The notes under the pieces were generated by a model, which had not been told where the DNA came from, did not search any database, and saw nothing but the letters and a program-made list of their open reading frames with translations. The position numbers were made by a program, and so were the translations under genes. A stretch of 64,000 nucleotides of DNA. Source: Oryzias latipes (taxonomy: Eukaryota; Chordata; Actinopteri; Beloniformes; Adrianichthyidae). Shown here piece after piece: positions 10,558-23,558 of the stretch. Numbering within the stretch: position 1 is the first letter of the stretch; every line of letters begins with the position of its first letter. Location: assembly GCF_002234675.1 (NCBI RefSeq), contig NC_019877.2, forward strand, positions 3,689,041-3,753,040, read 5' to 3'.

Positions 10558-13500
10558 ATGACCATAGTTGACAGATCTTCTGAGAAGTCTGACCACGAGT
10601 CAGTCGGATTTAACCGGTCCACCTTCACCAGTGGAGACATCGGGATGGAGGGCAGTTGTTCCAGCAGCTGGGCGGGGGGTCCCACCCTGCCCTGCGACTC
10701 CCCGAGACTCAAGTCTCCAGGAGGCTGCATGGGTCCAACTCCTGGCGCTGCTGTCTACAACAGCACGCCGTCCTCTGTGGATCGACCAAAGGACCAAGGT
10801 AAAGACATCCCCGCCTTTACCCATCACTTTGTTTTGAGGAGTGTCTTTTTATTTTGTATCATACTGTTGTGTTTTTGCCAACAACTGCTTCTTCAAAGCA
10901 GAAGACTTTTTCAGGGTTTCATATGATACGGGGAAAAAAGCTGAATTTCTTTTAAAATAACGCTGCGTGGCTTTTTCGCTGTTGCACCAGTTAGAATGAA
11001 AGATTTATGCACATGACTGTAAATGTTGGTGTTTCATTCTTCTGTTCCGTCTGTAGAGCTTTTGTTTTTGTTGCTGCATGGATATAAAGTCCACAAAGAC
11101 ACAATTTTGTCGAAAAAAGCAGCAAAATCTGAATGTTTTGTGTTTTAAAGCCTATTTTATGGAGTTTTGGTTGATTAAACTGCTGCAAATCCACTATTTC
11201 TGTCACCTCAAATGTCTGCCTCTTTTATTTATTGCTCCTCAAATCCATTTTATTTTTTTATGTGCAGTTGTTAGTAGCAGTGATGGAATCGAGCTGCCAC
11301 AGAAGATCCTGTTCCCTCCAGAGCGACTCACCCTGAAGTGGAACCAGGTTCACCGCATCGGTGCTGGTCTCCAAAACATGGGGAACACCTGCTTCCTCAA
11401 CTCCGCCCTGCAGTGTCTCACATACACCCCTCCCCTAGCCAACCACATGCTGTCCCGAGAGCACTCCAAGACATGTAAGTGACTTCATCTTTTATCATTT
11501 ATCTACCATTGTTGGGAGTTCTGTGAGATGCTTCTTACCGGGAGGATTTATGAAGTTCAATCCGTCCCTGCTGCAGGTCAAGAGCCGGGCTTCTGTATGA
11601 TGTGCACCATGCAGAACCACATCATTCAGGTTTTTGCCAACTCAGGCAACGTCATTAAACCCATTGGTGTCCTCAATGAGCTCAAAAGTAAGAACGTTTG
11701 CAAAACTAAGCCTCTACTTTGCAAAAAGACCAATGCCTTTCTGTTAAATTGTCTTTACATGTTGAGTTTTTACTCTTTTTTTTCTGTAAAAAGAGCTCAA
11801 CGGTGATATCTTTGCTCATGCATTCCATTTTTTTTGTTGCTTTGTCTTGTCAAGGAATTGCAAAGCACTTCCGCTATGGAAGCCAGGAGGATGCACACGA
11901 GTTCCTGCGGTACACAGTGGACGCTATGCAAAAGTCCTGCTTACCTGGAACCAAGTGAGTGATTTCAACTTTGCTTTTTGTCTCTTTGCAACATTCATTT
12001 TACTAAATTATGGCAGGTGACATTTAGGTGTGCAGTTCAAAGGGCTTTTGATAAGTGGTCTCCAACCTTTTTTAGGCCACGGACCGCTTTATTATCAGGC
12101 AATACTTTCACGTACCAAAGTGGGTGTCCTTTTTTTTTAGGATTCCAGTTTCCTTTAACTTTTGAGGCTAAAGTTGATCTTCATCCTCTGTAGAACATCT
12201 GCAGCTGCTTTAAACTTTAAAAATGCCGATTTCTTTTATTTTGAAGTCGAAGGCTCTTCTTTTGTTTCCTCATTGGCTCTTTTGTGCAAAAAGAACCTCT
12301 TTAACAAAGCTGCGGGTGCGTTAAGGATGAGTTTATTGTGGTGGGGAGAATCATCCAGTAGTTTTTCAAAATAAATCTTCCTTCAGAATCAGATTATAAA
12401 AAAACCTGGAAAACTGTGTTTGTTTTTCTATGGACCGTCTGCAGCCCAGGGCTTAGGGATCACTGATTTAACCCGTCATTTGTGTTTAACTAATAAAAAA
12501 AAGCCTTTAAGTGTTTGTACTGTAGCTAAAGCTCTTGCTTTTTGTTTGTTTATGTATAACTTATTTTCCATTACTCCTACTGAAGGTTTTTTCTATTTTG
12601 AAACGTGATGTATTGATTTTGTTTGTGTTTTTGACAGATTGGACAGGCAGACGCAGGCAACCACCTTCATTCATCAAGTATTTGGCGGATACCTTAGATC
12701 TAGAGGTGACTATTAATGGGTTATCTACCACATAAAGTCACTTTTAACTATCTAGCAGCTTTACTCTATCTATAACGCCTCATATTTTCTGTCTGTAGTG
12801 AAATGTTTAAGCTGCAAAGCCGTCTCAGACACATTCGACCCTTTTCTGGACATTACTTTAGAAATCAAGGTAGCATTCTCTTCATTCATTTATAGTTTTT
12901 TAAGGTTGTGCCAGAGCTCTTAAAGCACAGTAAGGAACTTGAATGTGTTTTGCCCAGATGGCTCCCAGTGTGTCCAAAGCTCTGGAGCAGTTTGTCAAGC
13001 CAGAGCAGCTGGACGGTGAAAACGCCTACAAATGTACAAAGTAAGAACCGCGCATGACCCCGAACCTCCACACGCAGCTTGTGTTTATGTGTGCGTCTGC
13101 AGACGTACCCGCTGATCGTCTGAACATCTGCTTTTCTCAGGTGCAAGAAAATGGTCACCGCCTCGAAGAGATTCACGATCCACCGCAGCCCAAACGTGCT
13201 CACCCTCTCACTCAAACGGTTCGCCAACTTTACCGGAGGAAAAATTACAAAGGTAGCGTGAATTTCTGCTCCACGTTTTCGTGGGAGACGGGTCGGGTGC
13301 TGGATTAGCGGGCATCATCCCATGTGTTAGGATTAAACAGGAAGTGAAAGTATCTCCGCGGAATGCAACTTAACCGGCTCGCCAAGAACAAAAGCTGTCA
13401 CGAGACGTTTCTAAATGCCGAGTAGATGTTTTTAAGTTGAGTTCAGATGTTTCAAATCCGGTCCTCTCTTTAGTACGGTGGCCTTGAAGTGCAAATCACT

Positions 13501-16500
13501 CAACACAAAAGTATATTACAGATCATAACAAGAATTACAAAAGGCAAACAAAAACCTTTATCAAAATAAAAAAGAAAATCGGGAAAACAAAGTTTCCATA
13601 AATCTATATGAAATGTTGAAGAATGAAATAAAAAAAAAAGAAACCTAAAACAATCCCGTCCACAACTCAGAGGCGAATTTCTACTGATCTCCTGCCGCTC
13701 TGCAGAAACTATGTCCTTGAAAACAACACAGGTTTTTTGGCTAAAAACAACATCATCATAATTAAAAAACCTCTGGGATCCCTTTAAAAATGAATAAAAG
13801 GTGATCAGAGTGGGACATTGGTATGTTTTTGTTTTTTGCCTCTAGTCGGTAGGTGATGGGATTTGCACTTCAGTGCAACCATAATCGAGGGACCTTTTGG
13901 ACTTTCTAGTGGGGGGAGGCATGTCTTTAGAGAATTTATGATTCTGCAGGTTGATCCACAATTGCTAAGAAAGAAAAACAGAGTTTGCTGGTATCGGCTC
14001 TTTCTCATCCTGTTTGGCTCTGGATTCTACGTTTTGCCTTAAATGATCTCAGGAATATTTGGGTGCTGGTCTGGTTCTGGATTATAATACCCTCAAAACA
14101 AATAAACACGTTTCAGTCCACTGAAGTCACCAAGACGTTAATGAGCTTTTTGTGTTTCCCAGGATGTGAAATATCCAGAGAGCCTGGACCTGCGGCCTTT
14201 TATGTCCCAGTCACAAGGAGAGCCACAGAACTACGGATTATACGCCGTACTGGTTCACTCCGGATTCAGCTGTCACGCTGGACACTACTTCTGTTATATT
14301 AAGGTATTCCTAAAGCGGCATAAATGATGAAACGGACGAAGGTTTTACGTGGAAAAGATGCGTTTCTGTGCAGGAATCCTTTATTTACTCTCCATCGCTG
14401 CACGTTGTTGTGTCTTCCAGGCCAGCAACGGTCAATGGTATCAGATGAACGACTCCTCTGTGTCCGTCAGCGACATCCGGTCTGTCCTCAACCAGCAGGC
14501 TTATGTTCTTTTCTACATCAAGTGAGTCAACCGCACCTCGTTTTGTAGAACCACATGTTTAGAATTCCCTGCTGTTTTGCTTTAGTCTTCATTTTTTTAT
14601 GATTCGGTAGAATATCAGAAAGTAAAAATATGATTTTAGAAGTGCTGTTTCTGACAGGACATGTGTTTGTTTAAAACCCCCTACAGGTACATTACAGTGA
14701 GTGTGTGTAGGATCCAAAATGTAGTTTTCTTTGCAAATTTCCTTTTTTACTTTGTAGTTTTTTCATGGTTCACCTTTTTCCTTTGTTAATTGGCGACACC
14801 TGGGTGAAAAGTTTGCCATGTTCTGGCTCACCTGCACTGTGTTGAAGAGGAGAGAAGGGCTGTTTATTTCTCCACCATTGTCTTTGCTAATATTTTGTTA
14901 ATCAGATTCATTAAAGTATGCAAAGCAAACTAATTACTCTCCCACTGTTTTTTATTAAAAAAAAAGAAAAGAAATAAACATGCAAACAACGGACGGGACT
15001 GCAATGCATTTATAAGATAAACAAACTGAACTTTTAGGAGGTTTAAAGTTCCACTCTGATCATCTTTTGATGTATTTTCAAAGGTTTATTTTAACTATAA
15101 TTATGCCAGCAGTTGCCAAAATATAAAATATTAACGGACAAACTAACACTAGCAGTGCAAAAAAAAAAAGATGAGCTTTTGACCTGCCTAGCTTACTGTC
15201 TGTCACAAATACGATCTTTTTCAAACAGCTTTTTTTCATCTCTTCCTGATTCACAATGAATAGAGATATAGTCAGAAATGCAATCTAAAGCTTCATTTTC
15301 CTAATTTATGTCCTCCATAATCACTAAAAAAGCTACAAGAACGTGTTGAAAAAGAGTGGAGTTTTCCTCAGAGTGGATCTTTAAACAGTAACGTCGCCTC
15401 TACAGTTCGTTTATTTTACCGTCATAGTCTCTTTCTTTTGGCCTAAAAATGAAATATCTGACAGTAGATCAACAGAACACGAGTTTATGTTTTTCTCCGT
15501 CTACATCTTCAGGACCTCAGACGTGAAAAAAGTTGGCGACTACAGCAGCTCGAGCCGCAGCCCGAGCATCTCCGGTCAGTCGTCTCCGCGTCCAGTGGTG
15601 ACGCCGCGCAGCAACGCCATCCATCACAACGTGGGCTTCATCGGTCCCCAGCTCCCCCAACACGCTGCCAAGGTAACGCCTAGACCTTTCCACAACGTCA
15701 CGTCGGCGGTAAATGACAGACACGCTCAGTGTGAGTTTCTTTTGTGTGTTTTCACAGAGCTCTACCCACCTTAACGGGAACGGAGCTCATAAAGACTACC
15801 CCGGGGGCTCCAAAGGCGCCAGCAGCAGTGTGCTGGGAAAACCCACCCACGTATTGCCTTCCTCTTCCTCCTCCTCCTCCTCCTCTTCCTCCTCCTCCTC
15901 CTCCTCCTCCTCTGTTTCACACTCAGTCAGCCGACCCACGATGATTCCGGACCAGGACAAACGACAAAGACTTTCATTTTTTATTGGACAGGGCAAACAG
16001 AACCGACCGTCATCTTCTCACAGTCAGTCATATCCCACAAGTTCCTCCGGTTCTTTATCTTCCTCACACTCTACCTCAGACATTCGATTTGTTCCGCGCC
16101 AACTCAACCACGTCAACGGCGCAGTGTGCAGTAACGGAGATCAGCCGAGCGAAGGGAACGGAGCGTCCCTCTTGGTGCCCTACAGCCAGGAGTCCTCAGA
16201 AGAATCTGAGCCGGAGAACGCCGCCTCTCTGGACAACGGCTGCTTATCTAGAAGCAAAGGAAGCAACGCCGCAGAAAGTATCTGCGCTTCCTCTCCTAAA
16301 GTCACCAACGGGGAGGCAGGCGCTCGCCGCAACGACAGTGAACTCAGTGGACCAACCTACGGAGCGTCTAACCAGAACGGTTATTTACACCCCAAAGTGA
16401 ATGGACTCAAGGCCCCAGAGAAGGTGCCTCCCCTATTCCTGTGTGGAACAGTCTGGTCTGAATATGGTGCTGACCTGTCCGCTCTGTGATCCTCAGGTCT

Positions 16501-19251
16501 CTGGAAGTTCATCCTCTGTGACGGCTGTTGCCAACGGAGTCGATGGTGGCCACACTCAACCAAAGTAAGAGGAAAAGTCCATGTCAAGTCTGTACAAACC
16601 TGCTTCCATGAATTCATGTCCATATCTGCACAAAGACCTGATTAGGATCTTCACAGTTCTTTGTTTTTTTTTTTTTTACTGCGCCTCTCGAGCAAAAATG
16701 TGGCCCCTGCCACAAACAAAAAAAACTCACCAAAAAATACACCTGGTAACTGATGAAAATGAATTTTTGGGGCTAGTGGAAAATCCACTTAAAAAAATGA
16801 TGACACCAGAGCGGGAGAAACCATTTAAACATGGTCAAAATCTCTTATGGTGCTCTAAAAATATTTCAGAATTTACTTACAAAGCCGAAACATGTTTAGG
16901 GTAACCAAAGGAAGTTTTAAGATTATTATGGGATGGCGACAGGATCTACGGCTTTGCAGCCTTGTTGTGGCAAAGTGTGAAATGTAGCGATTTTCACATT
17001 TTCCCCTCAATATGGGAAAAGAAACATTTTGTTTGAGTGATCGTCACTGAATTTCACACACATGCAGCAAGCTTAACGGCACAACTGCAACCACAGTTTT
17101 GTTGACCTTTGACCTTGGGAATAGGCTGCCATCTCTTCCATTTTGCCTCCTCTAACGTTTTTAGACTTTGAACAGCGTTATCGGGGCGACTTCGCCAAAG
17201 TGGTGGTTCTTTTTCGTTGCCACAATTTTTACCTGAGCACTCTGGAAGTTTAATACACGTATCCTTGGCTGCAGCTGAGCAAAATTATACGACATTTGAC
17301 ATTCACATAGTAGGAAAGTGGGCGTGGTTAACCAAAAAACATCTGTTACCAAGAAAATCCAAAAATGTATTTTTGCCAATTCTTCTAAAAATTACGTTGA
17401 ACAAAATAAATAAAATGGTTGCTATGGAGATGAGACCGACAGAAAAGTGTTTTTTCTTCCATTAGGTGTAATTCTGATCAGGGTGGGAGGATGAGACTTG
17501 TTTATCAGCCGCTCAGCTTGTTAGGGCGCTAATGAAGACGAGCTAATAACCTTCACTCCTGTTTCCCCAGTAAAGAGGCGAAGGCTGCGGCTTCCTCCCA
17601 GTCCGGTTCTGTCCAGAACCTTCAACCTGCTGCTAATGAAAGCCAGCGCTTCCAGGCGGCCGATGCAAGGGCTACTATGCTGCCTGAAGCCCCACCCCCC
17701 CACACCGCTGTCAGCTGTCCGCCTTCAGCCGGCGAGCTCCCCTCCGCTGCGGACGCAGAGACCGCTCCTTCGTCCTCACAGCGGGGCTGCTTTCAGAGCA
17801 CCAGCGGCCTTTCTGCATCCACGCAGAAGCCCAGCAAGAGCGAGGACGACGGCGAGCGCTTCCCGAGAACAAACGGTCCGACGGAAGGAGAGACGGGAGC
17901 TAAAGAGCCCACGTCGAGTTCCAGAGGTGACGACAGGCAGCCGACTCGCGACAGAGACGGCGTGCAGGCTGACTGCAGGAAACACTACAGGGACAGGAGC
18001 CCGCGGCGCCAAACTGACGGGGATCGTTATCGGTACCGGCGAGACTACAGAGACCACCATCACTCGTACAGGGACCGCTTTCCTCCTCCCGAGCGTCACT
18101 GGGAGCGGAAGGTCTTCCACCCCAGAGAGTACGACCGCTCCTCACGGCGCTCTTACCATCACGGCCACTACTACCACCGATCCGACACAGACTACGAGCG
18201 GAGGGGATACAACTACCCCCACCGCGAGGAGGCCCCAGGCTCCTGGAGGTGGCAGCAGTACAACCGAGAACCCCGTGCGATGAAGAGGAGCACCTGGGAG
18301 AGGGATCACTGCCGCTCACGAGACAGAAGCGCTTCACCCGATGCGCTCCGGGAACCGATCAAGTCCAAGGGCTCCCCCCAGCAAGATCGCCTGTCCAGCC
18401 AGGAGCTTTCCTCTAGGAGGGACGACGGCAGTCACAAGAGGACTGCCGGTCACGCGAGTAAGGAGAGAGAAGACAGCTCTGAGCCTCATCGCTGCAGAAA
18501 ACACAAAAAAAGCAAGAAAAAGAAGTCGAAAGATAAAGAGCGACACCACAGGAGCGGGTGAGCAGCTCTCCGTTTCCTCACATCTAACTCGGGAGTCAGT
18601 TTGAGCTTGATGGATCACAACCAAGCTGCTTTAAGTGGCTTAGTGAGGTAACTTTAGGTCTTAGGTTAAAAAAGGTGATTAGGTCTTTCAGTCGAGGCCT
18701 AAGCTGCTGTGAGGTAAAGGATCTGCAGACGTCAAAACCCCTCCTGACAAATCCTTCCCACAGAGACATGGACCAAAAAACTGAAAGGAGTTTTCTTGTA
18801 GAATCAAAACATCTCATAAAGCGGGACTCCAGTGACCCGAGTTTGTTTCCTCCGCAGAAGCTCCGACGTGGACTCGGCCTCCGAGAGCAGAAGGAAAAAG
18901 AAGAAGAGGCGGCGGCACCGGGACGGCGACCCCGAGCGACGGAGCTCCGACGCGGCTCGGAGCCACGAGAACAGAAGCAGCGACGAAAGGGAAAGCCGAA
19001 AGCGGCATCGCGACAGCGGGCCCCCGCCTGAAAAACGACGCCGCACAGACCACAGCAGGGACCATCTACCCCCACCGTGTCTCAGCCCCCCCTCAACCGC
19101 TTCATCCCACCGACACCTCAACGGATACTCGGGTATCACACCTTTTCTCAAAGATCAGTAGAGTTCTGGTAAACGTCTGCAGTAGATCTGAGCAACTTCA
19201 ACCTGTTTTGCAGAAAACGGATTTGGCCGAGCCGACTTCTACTCCCACTGA
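10558..19251 (+). CDS. usp42: Ubiquitin carboxyl-terminal hydrolase 42, complete
   Basis: USP-family cysteine protease removing ubiquitin from nuclear substrates; the mammalian protein deubiquitinates p53 and H2B. Coding exons: 10558-10798, 11268-11474, 11577-11687, 11855-11954, 12638-12705, 12799-12869, 12958-13040, 13141-13252, 14163-14303, 14421-14521, 15513-15672, 15758-16423, 16497-16564, 17571-18557, 18858-19132, 19214-19251. Phases join into about 1142 residues (human about 1320). It starts MTIVD as in mammals. The catalytic domain has [14 protein letters not shown] (Cys122), EDAHEFL, paired CxxC zinc motifs (VKCLSC, KCTKCKK), [13 protein letters not shown], and [11 protein letters not shown] (His372) followed by YQMND (Asp389). 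A disordered linker with an 18-Ser run follows, then an Arg/Ser/Lys-rich tail like the nuclear tail of human USP42. The last small exon ([12 protein letters not shown]) is the least certain; reading through its donor instead stops at 19161. ATG 10551, 7 bases upstream, opens a 6-codon overlapping ORF. Confidence 0.95.
12054..12464. mobile_element. hAT-type MITE in usp42 intron
   Basis: It starts AGTGGTCTCCAACC and ends with the inverted counterpart TTAGGGATCACT, a terminus common in fish hAT elements (near the start, ggccacggaccgc). About 411 bp. Flanking duplications are no longer exact. A related internal fragment recurs at 58138 in rac1. Confidence 0.65.
13476..13881. mobile_element. Tc1/mariner-like MITE (TA flanks) in usp42 intron
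   Basis: A 406-bp element. Left end CGGTGGCCTTGAAGTGCAAA and right end, inverted, TGGTTGCACTGAAGTGCAAA, so the arms share TGAAGTGCAAATC exactly. TA lies on both sides (13474-13475 and 13882-13883), consistent with a mariner-type target. The interior is AT-rich and noncoding. Confidence 0.7.
15043..15384 (+). mobile_element. MITE family A, copy 2 (both ends present)
   Basis: TTAA, then AGTTCCACTCTGATCATCTT at the left; gagtggatct then TTAA at the right. The interior keeps the family phrases (atacgatctttttca, gattcacaatgaatag, gtcagaaatgcaatc). Lies in a usp42 intron. Confidence 0.8.
15860..15913 (+). repeat. TCC/TCT trinucleotide run coding 18 serines in USP42
   Basis: Eighteen consecutive serine codons (only TCC and TCT) inside usp42 exon 12, in the disordered linker after the catalytic domain. 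The near-pure triplet run is an in-frame microsatellite likely to vary in length. Confidence 0.9.
16660..17490 (+). mobile_element. Repeat family B, copy 1 (usp42 intron)
   Basis: One of five diverged copies of a repeat of about 0.8 kb. Shared blocks in order: an A-rich opening with aaaatgaatttttggggc, a DR1-like TGACCTTTGACCT (17103-17115), a gctgccatct YY1-like block, ccaagaaaatccaaaaatgt, and an X-box-like ggttgctatggagat (from 17418), ending near a G-rich tract. Noncoding, origin unresolved. Confidence 0.65.
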
Positions 19252-19481
19252 CTCCCCGGCGTCCCGACTCTGTAAGCATCCGTCCTCCTTAAATACTTCC
19301 CATAGAGGAGATAAGTATTTGATGCCTTGTTGATTTTTGAATCAACTTAAAACGTACAAGTTTACATCCCCTCCGTCACGTCTGCGTGGGACGTCCGTCC
19401 CTCCGCAACGCAGGAGTTCTATTCCAGGAAAAAGACGGAGAAATGGGAAAAATTTAAACTTCCGCCGTACTTCCGAAAGTA

Positions 19482-19518
19482 CGACCTTAAATATGACTCA
19501 AATTCATATTTAAGGTCG
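19482..19518. repeat. Perfect 15-bp hairpin
   Basis: Arms CGACCTTAAATATGA (19482-19496) and TCATATTTAAGGTCG (19504-19518) are exact reverse complements around a 7-base loop. It lies in the possible 3' UTR intron of usp42. Confidence 0.85.
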
Positions 19519-21303
19519 TGTGCCATCGCAATAACGTCATTAACGCCCCCCGTATGATACCCACGTCCATTTTTGCCACAAAAGTTTAATGTTGGAAATA
19601 CAAAAACACAACTTGCGTTTCCCAAAGACTCGGTGAAGGAGGGGGGATCACGGGGCCCCCCCCGCGTCGAGTCGTTCCTCCAAAACTTTGGCATAACTGC
19701 CACGCAAACCCGTTTGGGTTTACCCGAATCAGTGTAAACCCAGCAAAACCCGGTCTGTGGGAACCAGAACCCGTGAGCCCCGTTTCCATTTTAAAAATGG
19801 ACCCATTAAGCCGAACCGGACCACACCATTTTTATGTCCACCCCCACTGATGGTAGGCGGAGCTACTGTTGAAACCCTTTGATTGGTCAGTACAACAACA
19901 GAAACGTTCTAAACCGGATCAAACTGGACCCGACCGACACATTCATGGTTTCTATGGCAGAAAATCCATTAATATCAAATCTTTAAAGTCAATTTCTAGA
20001 TTTTTTTTCTCTCTCGCTGTGCAACTGAAGTTGCCATTCAAATGAAATGTCATTTTAGGAGGGAAAACCTACAAAATCAGCAAAGCAGCAAATGCTTCTT
20101 TCATCCACTGTAATCAAAAACCTAAACCCTTTCCTCTTCTTTTGTCGTTTTTGTGTTCCAGATCCATCTTCACCCTTTTGACAACAGCAGAGGAATGATA
20201 GACATTTTTTTGAAGTGGTGCTTCTTCACGGGGAATAACTAGAATTTTTAACACAACTTTCACATTTTTTTTTTCTTTTTATGTGGATTTATTTGATGTA
20301 TTTCTCATTACTACGGTTAAAGAAAAAAAAACATTGATCTGTTAAAACATTTATTGTGAAAAATATTAATATATACCTGTCGGAACCCAAACAAAGCCTG
20401 GAGCTTAAAGGTTTCAGCTGCGGCTCGGTGGAACTCAGGACTTGAAACTTCGTGGCTTCACTCAGTTTTCCAGCTGCTGAATCCAAAAAAAGGATGTCAA
20501 CATATTTACAGCGCTGCAATATTTCCCACGGGGTGCAGCTGAAGGAACCGAGGGAACTCCAGCGAGGCTTTGCTGACTGATACCTCCACGTTAACCCTGG
20601 ACAGACTTGAGATCATCTCTCAGCTTTTTATTCACTGTTATATTTTAACCTTTTTCACTCTGCATCCTAGTCTTTTTCCTTCTTATTTTTTAGGTAATTT
20701 AAAAAAAAAAAGATGCTTTCTTGTTTTCCAAAGTCTTGACTGTGGACCATCTGTGTTAGCTTTTAATGACAAAAACAGTCTTCTAGCATCATGAAAATAC
20801 TGTGAATTTAATTTTTTCAACTGTATTATCAGTTATTTTTGTAAGTAACAATCCTGTATCAGGATTTGATGTTTGGTTTTTAGAACAAGTCGTCGATCAC
20901 CTTTTTCTGGAAGAGCGTCTGTACCGTTTTCATTTTTCATTTATGTTTCCTTTCTTTTCCAGCTTTGAGGAAAAGTTGAGAAAACTGCTGTTATACCTTT
21001 TAGTTTAGCATGCCTGAATTTATACATTGTATAAGGTAAAAAGCCTTAAAAATACAGTTATGTCAAAAAAGTTTGTTTTTTTGTGTGTTTTACAGCGTTT
21101 AAGTGAATGGAGAAACACTGAGATGCCAGGAGTGTTGTTTTTTTTGTATTATATTTGTATTTGAGCCTCTTAATGAACAAACTTAAAGTTAAATTATAAT
21201 ATCAAGAACTGCATTCAGGTTTTCTTACACATGCACTGTTTTTTTCTGCTCAAATGGATTATTTCTAATTATATATAGCCACACACCTGGCAGATTGGAG
21301 GGT

Positions 21304-21309
21304 TTTATT
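21304..21309 (-). terminator. cyth3: Candidate cyth3 polyadenylation signal
   Basis: TTTATT on the plus strand reads AATAAA on the minus strand, about 715 bases after the cyth3 stop codon. Other copies lie further on (20285, 20349), so the site actually used is not certain. Confidence 0.4.
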
Positions 21310-22023
21310 GAGGAGTTCTGATGCAAAAGTTGTTATTTGTTGTATTTTTATTCCAGAAAACTGAGGAATAATTTTTTTTCCCCAGACGAGGAAAAGCATC
21401 GGTCTGGAAACGAGGAGTTAGTCTCCTTTAGAGCGTCTCCTCTGCTCTAAATAGGAGACAGATTTACTCCTCCTGTGAACGGTTTGTACATGACATACTA
21501 TACATGCTAAGTGTAATCTGGGGAGGGGACTCTTTGTGACAGAAAATAAATACACAAGAACTGACCTTCACAGAGCTGGATTTTGAATGAAACACAGGAG
21601 AAAACTTGATGACATTGAAGTTCAACCTTTTCCTGAATGTTTGCATATAAAGATAAAGTCCTTTTGATCAATCAGACCAGCTGACTGATGAGCTTGAGGC
21701 TTTAATAAGCTGCAGTCTGATGGCATCTGGGAATCTGAGCGTCAGGAAGAATGTTCCGGTTTGTCCACTAGAGGGCGGTCTCCTCATAGGCACCTCAAAT
21801 AAGGGAGCTGCTCCTCAACTTTTCAATTCTCCCTTCCCACATTTGTCATTATTCCGTGCCGAGCAAAGAAAAAATAAAATAAAAAACATCTCCACATTCA
21901 CATTGGACAAGAATGGAGGCAGAAATGGAGGCGCTCCTCTACGTTTTCTCCCGCCCGAAAAAACTACATCCTCGCGGCTCCCCGAAGTGCTGTCGGCAGA
22001 TGCGGCCCGCAGAGGTGCGGTCA

Positions 22024-23527
22024 TCATTTCTTGTTGGCTATCCGCCTCTTCCTGGTGGCCAGCATGTCATAGAAAGGATCCCTGCTGATGCTCGCCCTGG
22101 GGAAGGAGACAGGAACAAAACAGAGGTCATTTGTCTGAGGATGACCATGTCAGCATAAAAGCATCCTGTCTGGGTTGTGCACAAAATATCTGGATTTCAG
22201 GAGCACACATCAGTGGACGACTAATTTGGTTCACCACTAGGTGTGCGATATTTTAATTTATTTTTATTCATAAAACCTGCATCGTTTTCTAGGACCTAGT
22301 CGTCTACAATCCGAATGGAGAAGGGAGCATGTGCCCCGCATTGCGTGTTTTCTATGTCACAAATACAAGCTGCATTTTTTTGTCTGCTTCTGATTCACAA
22401 TAATTTGAATAAAGAAATACTAAAAATAAAATAAAAAAGTTTTTTCTTTTTCTTTTTTTTTTTTTTTTTTTACTGTATGTTGTCCCCCGTCCCAAAATTC
22501 CACAAAAAAGATGTTAAAAACTCCCAAAACATAATTGGTATGTAAGTTGAATTGCTTCTCGGCTTCCGCCGTTAACCTCTAATTCCTGAAATTCCTATTA
22601 TTAAGCAAAAAACAAAAGGAAAACCAAAATTTAAATGACTTTTGAGTTTATTCCAGAAAAACTAAACTGAAAACCTGAAAGGAAAAAAAAAGATCTTTAA
22701 ATCAATGTTGCTTTAAAAGTCCTTTATCCTGCTTTTGTAATCTTTTCAGAGTAAACTATGTCCAAATATATGATATTGCCTTTAGCCCTCCGGTCACCGC
22801 TAACATGGAGAAAGTGGGCGTGTCTGTTAGCCTGGGGGCGGAGCTGGGAGCACAGACTCTTCCTGGAAGGGGCTGTTCCTCACGTATCTACATCACAATG
22901 TGAGGACCCGCTCGTTTTCCTGGATTGGGAAGGGGCTGGCGCTCCGAGAGCAGGTTTTTAGAGAAATTCTCAAAAAATTCGGATTTGTAGTAGTTTTTCA
23001 TGAGGAATAAAATTATAATTCACTTAAAAACTCAAAAATAGATTGATTTTGCTCTTTAAACACCAGGATGAACTGGTTGTCCTGCTGTTTAAATAACATT
23101 TAATAGTAACAATAAAAGTACAAAATTGAGGAAATGATAGAAAAAATAGAATTATTGGTAAAAGTTATTTTTTTCATGTGATCAATTGTTTTTTGTTTCA
23201 GCTTCATCGCTCCTGTTGCTGGAGGAGAACCCTGAACATTTCCATGATGGAAGAGAGAAGAAACTTCATCTGACCAGCGTTTTTTTCTACTTCGCATATG
23301 CGATCTTTTTCATCTGCTTCTGATTCCCAACAATTTGAATACTCTTTATTTATAATTTTGAGCTTAATTTTCCCTCTATTTGTCCCCGATCGTCAGAAAA
23401 ATGCCAGAAGAAAAGCAAAAATCAGCATTTTTATGGGAGTGGGTCTTCTTCTGAGCTACATCTGGGTGGAGGTTTGTGGTGTAAATACTCCACAAACCCT
23501 CTAAAGTGTGCGGCAAAGCCTGAGGAG

Positions 23528-23558
<31 letters not shown>

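Larger units (their letters stand above)
19252..22023. other. Convergent 3' regions of usp42 and cyth3
   Basis: No coding exon is seen. A donor (gtaagc at 19272) and acceptor (ttccag ending 20161) suggest an intron inside the usp42 3' UTR, close after the stop, which would include the hairpin at 19482-19518. The first plus-strand AATAAA after the stop is at 21545-21550. A minus-strand AATAAA for cyth3 lies at 21304-21309. If both are used, the two 3' UTRs overlap by roughly 250 bases. Confidence 0.45.

Noticed and set aside
15796-15996. Minus-strand ORF with a long Glu run
   Set aside because: It is the antisense shadow of the USP42 serine-codon repeat.
17776-18337. Several long ORFs opposite or out of frame with the usp42 C-terminal exons
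   Set aside because: They are shadows of the Arg/Ser-rich coding exon 17571-18557, whose frame joins correctly at both ends.
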